The position numbers and the translations under genes are program-made. 7,451 nt of DNA from CAZOIA01 sp964579675 (GTDB lineage: Bacteria > Planctomycetota > Phycisphaerae > UBA1845 > PWPN01): positions 1 through 7,451 of the forward strand of contig CAZOIA010000245.1 of NCBI GenBank assembly GCA_964579675.1. Reading direction: 5' to 3'. Under the pieces are notes generated by a model, which was not told where the DNA came from, ran no database searches, and worked only from the letters and a program-made list of their open reading frames with translations. Positions 1 through 5,293 of the stretch are shown one piece after another. Each line of letters starts with the position of its first letter. The first letter of the stretch is position 1.

Positions 1-95
1 GGTGCCGTCCCCTTCTCCGCCCGAAGGTCCCCGCCGGAACTGTCACGCACCCTTGACAACCTGCGGGTAGAACCGATCTCAGAACCCGTGCTGGC

Positions 96-110
96 CCGGT
101 TGAAAACCGG
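96..110. repeat. Small hairpin CCGGTT-GAA-AACCGG
   Basis: A perfect 6-bp inverted repeat (96-101 against 105-110) with a 3-base loop. It lies 25 bases before the main repeat cluster. Fragments close by (CAGAACCCG at 81-89, TTCAGAGCCC near 118) resemble pieces of the repeat family described at 135-188, so this may be a decayed member. There is no T-run after it, so it is not a convincing intrinsic terminator. Confidence 0.35.
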
Positions 111-134
111 CAGGTGTTCAGAGCCCTTCCTGGC

Positions 135-188
135 GCGATCAGAGCCGGCCTCTGTGCGATCCGAGCCGGCCTCTGTGAGGCCGGTGTC
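135..188 (+). repeat. Palindromic repeat, copy A (half copy plus full hairpin)
   Basis: Two adjacent 21-bp units (135-155 and 156-176) are identical except at one base (A141 against C162). The second unit continues into a perfect hairpin: CCGGCCTC (166-173), loop TGT (174-176), GAGGCCGG (177-184). The first unit stops after the TCTGT, so it is a half copy without the closing arm. The same half-plus-full layout recurs on the other strand at 1951-2011. Over 33 bases this copy matches the one at 2140-2172 at 28 positions, and two of the differences form a compensating base-pair change in the stem. Confidence 0.8.
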
Positions 189-225
189 TCCTCAAATGGG
201 GAAACCCTATGTCGCGAAGAAGCAC

Positions 226-250
226 CACCGGGCTCACAGATCCCGGCTCG
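226..250 (-). repeat. Palindromic repeat, copy B (inverted, imperfect)
   Basis: Read on the minus strand this is CCGGGATC, loop TGT, GAGCCCGG (plus-strand 228-235, 236-238, 239-246), preceded by CCGA and followed by TG, as in the other copies. One of the eight stem pairs is mismatched (C233 against T241). It lies about 40 bases from copy A in the opposite orientation, so A and B together make a head-to-head pair like the composite arrangements of bacterial REP elements. Confidence 0.6.
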
Positions 251-397
251 GAATACCGAATGCAACGCATCGGACTTTCAGCCCTCCACGAGCACGCGAA
301 CAACAGCGCCAATGCTGCCGCTCAGATACCACGTCCCGGCCGCCCAAGCCGACGAGACCCTCGTGTTGATGTCGGACCAGAGGCCCCCGCCGCCGGC

Positions 398-426
398 GTG
401 ACAAGGCCGCCCGGGCTGGATAGACT
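398..426 (+). promoter_or_regulatory. Candidate sigma70-type promoter for the oxidoreductase gene
   Basis: GTGACA at 398-403 matches five of six bases of the TTGACA -35 box. TAGACT at 421-426 matches four of six bases of the TATAAT -10 box, and the spacing is 17 bases, the optimum. A transcript would start near 433, giving a leader of about 70 bases before the ATG at 505. This is a motif match only; chance matches occur in sequence of this length. Confidence 0.35.
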
Positions 427-492
427 ACGCGAGCCCAGCATACCGCAGGGCAGACCGGACGTCAGAACACCACCTGAAAACCACGAAACATG

Positions 493-499
493 AAGGAGG
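493..499 (+). promoter_or_regulatory. Ribosome binding site AAGGAGG deciding the start at 505
   Basis: AAGGAGG lies five bases before the ATG at 505. An earlier in-frame ATG at 490 directly abuts this motif and has no such site of its own, so translation almost certainly begins at 505. Confidence 0.85.
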
Positions 500-504
500 C
501 AACG

Positions 505-1860
505 ATGGCGGACCAGAGTAGACACAGAACCCAATCACACCGGGAGACCCGCAAGAACAGGAACGACACGACCGGCTGGAGTCGCCGGAAGTTGCTCAAC
601 GCAGCAGCGGCCGGGGTGGGAACGCTGGCGTTGGCCGGACGGGCAAGGGCTGCCGGCCGAAAACCATCCAACTACGGGCAGACGCTCAAGGCCAGGCCGG
701 GGCGTCGCACTCTGGGCGCCAATGACAAGATCCTCATGGGCATCATCGGCTCGGGCGGGATGGGCCGGCATCACATCAAAAGTATGAGCGGGCGCGAGGA
801 CGTCGAGTTCGTCGCCGTCTGCGACATCTACGAAGCCAACCGCAACAAGGGTATCAAGGACGCGGGTGGTAAGGCCAAGGGCCTCAACGAGCACGAGAAG
901 CTGCTGGAGATGAACGAGATCGACGGCGTTGTCGTCGCCTCGCCCGACCACTGGCACGAGCGGCACCTGATCGACTCGGTGATGGCGGGCAAGGACGTCT
1001 ACTGCGAGAAGCCCATGTCCTGGTCGATCGACCAGGGGGCCAACATGATCAGCCAGGTCCGGCGGACTGATCGCATCGTGCAGGTCGGGATGCAGCGCCG
1101 CAGCACGCCGGCGATCATGGAAGCCAAGGCGATCATCGACAGCGGCTTCCTCGGCGAGGTCAGCCTGGTGCGGGCCCACTGGTACTGGAACATGGGTGAC
1201 CTGCCTGAGACGTTGGAACTCAAGGGCAAGCTCGACTGGAACCGGTTCCAGGCCCCGCTGCCCCCGGAGAAGCGGTATCCCCTCACGCCCCGCAGCGCGG
1301 TCAAGTATGGATACTGGCGCTACTTCTGGGAGTACTCGGGAGGGAACATGACCGATCAGGGCACGCACCTGATGGATGTCATCCAGTGGTTCATGAACGA
1401 CAGCCGACCGCCCCTGGCCGCCCAGGAGCATGGTGCCGCGTACCAGATCAAGGGTTACGAGACGCCGGACACCTTCTGCGCCATCTTCGAGTATCCCAAG
1501 TTCATGGCGACCTGGACGCTGACCTACACCAACAACTGGCACGACGCGTGGGCGATTGTCCTCCAGGGGCGTAAGGGCACGCTGGAATGCGACGACCGCG
1601 GTGCGCGGTTCTACAAGGAGCGTTGGCCTCACAACTGGGAGGACAAGCCGCCCAAGCCGGTACACGAGATCAAGGGCGGCCCCAACGTGGCCCTGCACGA
1701 GGCCAACTTCTTCGACTGTATGCGGTCGCGCAAGGAGCCGAACTGCCCGGTCGAGATCGGCCACCAGGCGATCTCCGCCCTGCACCTGGCCAACGCCGCC
1801 CATCACGCCAAGCGCCGGGCGGTACTCGATCCGGACGGCGTCACGATCCGGATACCGTAG
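505..1860 (+). CDS. Tat-exported Gfo/Idh/MocA family oxidoreductase
   Basis: A 451-residue NAD(P)-dependent oxidoreductase of the Gfo/Idh/MocA family, which oxidises, reduces or isomerises sugars, inositols and related polyols. A twin-arginine signal is visible: SRRKLL at residues 26-31, then an Ala/Gly/Leu-rich stretch ending near ARAAG (residues 47-51), so the protein is probably exported folded with its cofactor bound. The Rossmann motif GxGxxG is GSGGMG at 82-87. SPDHWH (146-151) and the family's EKP motif at 168-170, whose Lys is usually catalytic, follow. DQGTHLMD at 284-291 is the typical His-containing motif of the substrate domain. Length fits the exported subfamily. The start at 505 is set by a strong AAGGAGG. 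The next gene on the same strand, also Tat-exported, starts 174 bases downstream, suggesting a shared pathway. Substrate cannot be told from sequence. Family call is very sure. Confidence 0.95.
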   Translation: MADQSRHRTQSHRETRKNRNDTTGWSRRKLLNAAAAGVGTLALAGRARAAGRKPSNYGQTLKARPGRRTLGANDKILMGIIGSGGMGRHHIKSMSGREDVEFVAVCDIYEANRNKGIKDAGGKAKGLNEHEKLLEMNEIDGVVVASPDHWHERHLIDSVMAGKDVYCEKPMSWSIDQGANMISQVRRTDRIVQVGMQRRSTPAIMEAKAIIDSGFLGEVSLVRAHWYWNMGDLPETLELKGKLDWNRFQAPLPPEKRYPLTPRSAVKYGYWRYFWEYSGGNMTDQGTHLMDVIQWFMNDSRPPLAAQEHGAAYQIKGYETPDTFCAIFEYPKFMATWTLTYTNNWHDAWAIVLQGRKGTLECDDRGARFYKERWPHNWEDKPPKPVHEIKGGPNVALHEANFFDCMRSRKEPNCPVEIGHQAISALHLANAAHHAKRRAVLDPDGVTIRIP

Positions 1861-1950
1861 CGGCCATCGTCGTTTGCGGGATCGCAGAGCCAGGGTGGGC
1901 CAAGTCGCCGCAGGGTTGGCTGCTGCCTGGCATGCCCAGCGTTGGTCGAT

Positions 1951-2011
1951 ACACCGGGTTCACAGAACCCGGCTCTGAAGCGCTATACAGAACCCGGCTC
2001 TGAGACGCCAT
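1951..2011 (-). repeat. Palindromic repeat, copy C (full hairpin plus half copy)
   Basis: A perfect hairpin CCGGGTTC (1954-1961), ACA loop (1962-1964), GAACCCGG (1965-1972) is followed by a 25-bp tandem unit. Positions 1962-1986 and 1987-2011 agree at 22 of 25 bases, and the first 17 bases (ACAGAACCCGGCTCTGA) are identical. Read on the minus strand the order is half copy, then full hairpin, the same design as copy A. Its inner stem pairs differ from copies A and D but remain complementary. It ends three bases before the AAGGAGG (2015-2021) of the next gene, so it sits in that gene's leader if both genes share a transcript. No T-run follows, so it is not a classical terminator. Confidence 0.8.
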
Positions 2012-2014
2012 GCT

Positions 2015-2021
2015 AAGGAGG
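2015..2021 (+). promoter_or_regulatory. Ribosome binding site AAGGAGG of the TIM-barrel gene
   Basis: A full-strength Shine-Dalgarno sequence, but 13 bases before the ATG at 2035, longer than the usual 5-9. No in-frame alternative is better: the ATG at 2010 lies upstream of the motif. The long spacing may lower initiation, or the real spacing may be shortened by RNA structure. Confidence 0.6.
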
Positions 2022-2034
2022 CAGAAAGCGGATC

Positions 2035-3612
2035 ATGCAGCGACGGGAATTCCTGAAGATTGGTGCCGGCTGCGCAATAACGGGCATCACCACCCGCAAC
2101 GCATCCGGCGCCACCGCCGCCGACGCACGACCTGCCGGCGCCATCGGAGCCGGCTTCTGTGAAGCCGGTGCCGCAGCGAAGGGCGCCGCCGCACCGGCAA
2201 ATCCGGGGAACTCGTCCACCGAACCGTTGGTCATCACCACCGCTACGGCCGAGGACCATCGGCGGCGCCTGCGGAACATTGCCGAGTGCGAGCGGGGCAT
2301 CCGCGTGTGTCTCCGGCGGCATCTGATTACCGAGTATCTGCCCGGACAGGTCGTGTATAACCTCGGCGAGTATCCGTGCCGCAGGCCGTGGGACCCGGAC
2401 GACTGGGACGAAAAGCAGCTCGATGAGTTGGCTGCCGCGGATGTTGAACTCGTGCAGCTCCACGAGGAGTGGAACGACTCACTACGCCTGTTCGGAGCGG
2501 ACAAGTTCTCTCCGCTGAACGAGGAGGGGTTCCGGCGATTCATCAGGATGGTGCACGATCGCGGGATGAAGGTGATCGTGTATGCCTCGACGGGGTTCTT
2601 CCCGCGGAACGATCCGGACTTCCGGCCGGAGTGGGCGCGGGCACCCGATCTGGAGGAGCTGTACTGGCGTTACGCGCGGTGCTCGCCGGCCAGCGCCGGG
2701 TGGCGGGCGTATGTCCTGCCGCGACTGATGCGCATCATGGACGTCTACGGGGTGGATGGGCTGTACGACGATCTCGGGTACGTGCCGCTGCGTGCGATCC
2801 CCTCGCCGGCGACGGGAGATGAGGTGGTCGCCTTTGAGGAATCCGAGACCCATGACGGGGCGTTGGAGGATTTGCTCAGCATCGTGTACGCGGAGGTCAA
2901 GCGGCGGGGGGGAATCGTCAAGGTCCACGCCAGCGCCAACAACCGGCCGAGAACGAACCTGAAGGTCTACGACTACCTGTGGGTCGGCGAATCCGTGCGC
3001 AGCGCGGATCAGATGCGCCAGGCGGTGAGGAATCATCCGCCCTACGTCGTCCCGTGCCTGGACATGAGCCGGGCGAAGATCGATCGCGAGGATGACCTGT
3101 ACCTGCACAGCATCCCGTACATGCAGTTCCCGATCCTGCTGGCGGGCAGGCCGTTTACGGGCGAGCGCGGGAGCATCCCCGGGATCGACTATCCGCCGGA
3201 GGAAAAGTGCTTCTGGACGCGGCATTGCGGGAGGATCTGGCGGCACTACCGGGCCCATCCGGACGGTCCGTTCACCTACGGCTGGTGGGATAGCTGCCCG
3301 GGTCGCCCGGAGGCCCGGCCGACCTACTATCGCTGGTTGAAGCTGTATCGCCCGATGACCGAACCCGGCACGCGGGCGTATCTGGAGCTAACCGACAGCG
3401 ATTTCTTCGAGGAGCCCCTGCCGGAGCAAGTCGTAGCCAGTGCGTTTGCGAATCGCGAGCTGTACCTGGCCCTGGCGAACTACGGCCCGGCGGAGGTTGG
3501 CGTCGAAACGGCCGGGCGGTTCGTTTCCTGCACCGCGCCGGGCTCTGCACCCCGGCGATCCTGGTCGCTGCCAGCCCGAACCCTGACCATTCTCAAGCAC
3601 GCACCGGCGTAG
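2035..3612 (+). CDS. Tat-exported putative TIM-barrel glycoside hydrolase-like protein
   Basis: A 525-residue protein starting with a clear twin-arginine signal, QRREFLKIGAG (residues 2-12). A low-complexity Ala/Gly linker runs from about 22 to 65 and contains an in-frame copy of the palindromic repeat (residues about 36-46, including Cys42). From about 75 to 430 the sequence alternates strand- and helix-like stretches as in a TIM barrel: DVELVQLHEEW (136-146), GMKVIVYASTGFFP (177-190), YGVDGLYDDLGY (238-249), GIVKVHAS (293-300), YLWVGES (314-320). The Asp pair 245/246 at a strand end and Glu319 are candidate catalytic acids. The C-terminal part (about 430-525) looks like the small beta-sandwich often capping such enzymes (FANRELYLALANYG). 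I cannot name a glycoside hydrolase family, and an inactive or binding protein is possible. It follows the oxidoreductase gene on the same strand and may act on a related sugar substrate outside the cytoplasm. Confidence 0.8.
   Translation: MQRREFLKIGAGCAITGITTRNASGATAADARPAGAIGAGFCEAGAAAKGAAAPANPGNSSTEPLVITTATAEDHRRRLRNIAECERGIRVCLRRHLITEYLPGQVVYNLGEYPCRRPWDPDDWDEKQLDELAAADVELVQLHEEWNDSLRLFGADKFSPLNEEGFRRFIRMVHDRGMKVIVYASTGFFPRNDPDFRPEWARAPDLEELYWRYARCSPASAGWRAYVLPRLMRIMDVYGVDGLYDDLGYVPLRAIPSPATGDEVVAFEESETHDGALEDLLSIVYAEVKRRGGIVKVHASANNRPRTNLKVYDYLWVGESVRSADQMRQAVRNHPPYVVPCLDMSRAKIDREDDLYLHSIPYMQFPILLAGRPFTGERGSIPGIDYPPEEKCFWTRHCGRIWRHYRAHPDGPFTYGWWDSCPGRPEARPTYYRWLKLYRPMTEPGTRAYLELTDSDFFEEPLPEQVVASAFANRELYLALANYGPAEVGVETAGRFVSCTAPGSAPRRSWSLPARTLTILKHAPA
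2140..2172 (+). repeat. Palindromic repeat, copy D, inside the TIM-barrel gene
   Basis: A perfect hairpin CCGGCTTC (2150-2157), loop TGT (2158-2160), GAAGCCGG (2161-2168) within coding sequence, in the linker between the Tat signal and the catalytic-looking region. It matches copy A at 28 of 33 bases. The stem pair T2155-A2163 is C-G in copy A, a compensating change. It keeps the frame open and encodes IGAGFCEAG, including a Cys. A 9-bp direct repeat CCGGCGCCA occurs at 2105-2113 and 2135-2143 just before it. Confidence 0.75.
3535..3557. repeat. Possible decayed repeat copy near the end of the TIM-barrel gene
   Basis: CGCCGGG (3536-3542) and CCCGGCG (3551-3557) form a 7-bp inverted repeat around CTCTGCAC. 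GCCGGGCTCTG matches the first arm and TCTG of the repeat family, but the TGTGA centre is lost. It is in coding sequence, so codon bias in a GC-rich gene could produce it by chance. Confidence 0.25.
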
Positions 3613-3672
3613 CAGTTGTGCCGGCGCTCCTGTCCACGCATCTGTCCGTGTCCGCCTTCGCCTCCGTGGCCT

Positions 3673-3810
3673 GACGTAGACTGGGACGATCGGGGTCACG
3701 CGAACGTGCAGATTGTTTCGGCCGAAGACGGCGCACCGCTTCCTTTGGACGACGGCAATGGTCTCTGGTTGCCTGCGGGACAGGGCGTATTGATGAAGCT
3801 GGCATGCGGC
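3673..3810 (+). pseudogene. Possible remnant of a protein C-terminus
   Basis: In the frame of the preceding gene, past its TAG stop at 3610-3612, a stretch translates as ordinary-looking protein: NVQIVSAEDGAPLPL, then DDGNGLWLPAGQGVLMKLA. This resembles the closing beta-strands of C-terminal domains of sugar enzymes, and loosely the end of the preceding gene (SWSLPARTLTILK). It has no start codon with a ribosome binding site and runs on into sequence antisense to the protease gene. It could be debris of a duplicated or longer gene; a chance open frame is the alternative. Confidence 0.25.
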
Positions 3811-3823
3811 GCCGCCGGTATGC
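3802..3823 (-). terminator. Hairpin just after the protease stop codon
   Basis: GCATGC-GGC pairs with GCC-GGTATGC with one bulged G (3817) and one G-U pair, giving nine pairs around a 3-base loop. It begins eight bases past the protease stop (3831-3833, minus strand). No T-run follows on the minus strand, so if it ends or protects the transcript it is not a classical intrinsic terminator. Confidence 0.25.
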
Positions 3824-3830
3824 TCGCTGC

Positions 3831-5201
3831 TCACCGGGCGATAAGGTATCCCTGGAGCACCCAGATTTCCCGGCGGCGAACCTCCAGGGCGCGAAACAGG
3901 ACCCGCTTCCCCTGCTGGACCTGTTCCAGGAGTAGTCCGACCTCGTCGAGATCCGAGGGCGAGTACTTGTCGATCTGGATGATGAGGTGCCCCCTCCTGA
4001 AACCGGCCTGATCCGCGGGACTGCCGCGCTGAACGCCCGTGATGACCAGACCGCCCTGCAACTGCGGATGGATCTCCTTTGCCTGCGGCTCGGTGAGCGG
4101 TTCGACGGACAGGCCGAACTTCTCATGCAGCAGCTTGGCCGCATCCGGAATCGGAATGGGTTGGGGGTGCAGGTCGGCCTTGATCAGCCGCCCGTTGCGT
4201 TTCACTTCGAGGACGAGACGATGGGTCGGCTCAATCTTGAGCAGATAGATGTAGAAGTCCACGTCCTGCTTGAGGGGCTTGCCGTCAACGCTGACCACCA
4301 GGTCCCCCGGTTCGATGCCGGCGTCGGCGGCAGGTCCGGTCGCCTCGACGACGTATACCGGGTCTAGCCGGCTTAATCGAAGGCCGACCTTGAGCCGCCG
4401 GCGATGCTCGAGTTCGACCGTGAGCATCTCAGGCAAAAGCTTCCGCAACGTGTCAACCGGAATGGCGAAGCAGATGTTCTGAGCGTCTCCGCGGATGGCG
4501 GTGTTGATTCCGATCAGCTCGCCGAGGACGTTCAACAGGGGCCCGCCGGAGTTGCCGCGGTTGATGCTGGCGTCGGTCTGGATCAGGCCGGTGTACTCGA
4601 TGTCGTCGCTGAAGGTGAGCGTGCGATCGGTGGCACTGATGATGCCGCTGGTTACCGTGTGCTGGTATCCGAGCGGGTTGCCGATCGCGATGACGGTCTC
4701 GCCGATCATAAGGTCATCGCTCCGGCCGAGCTGGACGGCAGGAAGGGGTTTGCCGGAGTCGATCTTGAGAATGCCCAGGTCGTGGGTCTCGTCGAGGGCG
4801 ACGCGTTTTGCCTGGTACTCGGTGTTGTCGGCGAAGATGACCTTCTGGCTGACCGCCCGCATGACCACGTGGGCGTTGGTGACCACGTATCCGTCGGGAT
4901 GGATGACGAACCCGCTCCCGAGGCTGGTGTAGCGCTCGGTGCGCGGTCTGAGCCGGCGGGGGCCGAAGAACCCGTCGAACAGGCTGTCGGGGAAGATCTT
5001 CTCGTAGTTCTGGACCTCGAGGGTGGCGGCGATGTTGACGACCGCGTCCCGGGTGCGCTCGAATACATTGACCACCGGGGTCCGCCGGGCGGTTCGGGCG
5101 GGCGTTTGCCGGGCGTCGGCGGCAGCCGGCCCGGCCCACAGCAGAACGCCCAGGACGGCCCAAGTGAGACATTTCGTCCACATGCCATCACCTGCCATCA
5201 T
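3831..5201 (-). CDS. HtrA/DegP-type serine protease with two PDZ domains
   Basis: A 456-residue trypsin-like protease of the HtrA family, which degrades or refolds damaged proteins in the periplasm. The N-terminus has a Sec-type signal: WTKCLTWAVLGVLLWAGPAAADA (residues 8-30) in two parts, WTKCLTWAV and LGVLLWAGPAAADA, with likely cleavage after AAADA. The catalytic triad is complete: His111 in TNAHVV, Asp141 in HDLGILK, Ser218 in RGNSGGPL. PDZ1 spans about 268-340 and PDZ2 about 358-445; GLVITGVQRGSPADQAGF lies in PDZ2. Length is typical for a two-PDZ HtrA. The frame opens at GTG 5261, but a good -10 box lies inside that extension, so the start is downstream. I chose ATG 5201, with GAGGG five bases before it. 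ATG 5183, preceded by AGGTGAT and beginning right at the signal peptide, is nearly as good (450 residues). The gene converges with the TIM-barrel gene and diverges from the lipoprotein gene. Confidence 0.95.
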   Translation of the reverse strand: MMAGDGMWTKCLTWAVLGVLLWAGPAAADARQTPARTARRTPVVNVFERTRDAVVNIAATLEVQNYEKIFPDSLFDGFFGPRRLRPRTERYTSLGSGFVIHPDGYVVTNAHVVMRAVSQKVIFADNTEYQAKRVALDETHDLGILKIDSGKPLPAVQLGRSDDLMIGETVIAIGNPLGYQHTVTSGIISATDRTLTFSDDIEYTGLIQTDASINRGNSGGPLLNVLGELIGINTAIRGDAQNICFAIPVDTLRKLLPEMLTVELEHRRRLKVGLRLSRLDPVYVVEATGPAADAGIEPGDLVVSVDGKPLKQDVDFYIYLLKIEPTHRLVLEVKRNGRLIKADLHPQPIPIPDAAKLLHEKFGLSVEPLTEPQAKEIHPQLQGGLVITGVQRGSPADQAGFRRGHLIIQIDKYSPSDLDEVGLLLEQVQQGKRVLFRALEVRRREIWVLQGYLIAR

Positions 5202-5220
5202 TGTATCCCTCGCCGGGGTG

Positions 5221-5229
5221 AGTATAACA
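5221..5229 (-). promoter_or_regulatory. Extended -10 promoter for the HtrA-type protease
   Basis: Read on the minus strand, TGT-TATACT forms an extended -10 element: TATACT matches five of six bases of TATAAT, with TG one base upstream. The -35 region (5244-5249, GTGTCG) is weak, as is common with extended -10 promoters. Transcription would begin near 5214, giving a leader of about 13 bases to ATG 5201 or 31 bases to ATG 5183. This excludes the GTG at 5261 as the start for this transcript. Confidence 0.5.
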
Positions 5230-5293
5230 GACGGCAGATTGTACGACACCCATCGATACACCGTTCTGTTCGACCTGCGGGAGAATCGGGCTT

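Larger units (their letters stand above)
1..504. other. Gene-free upstream region with palindromic repeats
   Basis: No reading frame here looks like a protein. The open frames at 88-369, 114-401 and 209-493 are rich in Arg, Pro, Ser and Thr, lack a ribosome binding site, overlap one another and translate the repeats. What can be supported is a hairpin at 96-110, a repeat cluster at 135-250, a candidate promoter at 398-426 and the ribosome binding site of the next gene at 493-499. The end of any gene to the left cannot be recognised, so the region may be the intergenic space upstream of the oxidoreductase gene. Confidence 0.6.

Noticed and set aside
53..58. Perfect TTGACA -35 box
   Set aside because: The hexamer 17 bases downstream (ATCTCA) does not resemble a -10 box, and no gene starts nearby.
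135..250. Possible CRISPR array
   Set aside because: There are only two adjacent direct units with no unique spacers, plus one inverted copy; the units are palindromic elements dispersed elsewhere in the window, and no cas genes are present.
413..436. Inverted repeat GGGCT/AGCCC around the candidate -10 box as an operator
   Set aside because: Five pairs with a 14-base loop are expected by chance in sequence this GC-rich.
88..493. Three overlapping plus-strand open frames of 93-95 residues
   Set aside because: They have Arg/Pro/Ser-rich composition, no ribosome binding site and no family motif, they overlap one another, and they translate the repeat cluster.
535..1806. Long minus-strand open frame (423 residues) opposite the oxidoreductase
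   Set aside because: It is fully antisense to a gene with clear family motifs; its Arg/Val/Asp/Leu-rich composition is the usual shadow of a GC-rich coding strand.
1954..1972. Intrinsic terminator after the oxidoreductase gene
   Set aside because: The hairpin is strong but lacks a T-run on either strand, and the same element occurs inside a coding region, so it is better explained as a repeat copy.
3610..3615. Stop-codon read-through extending the barrel protein
   Set aside because: The sequence right after the TAG is Pro/Cys/Arg-rich junk, and the barrel protein already ends in a natural final strand; nothing indicates programmed read-through.
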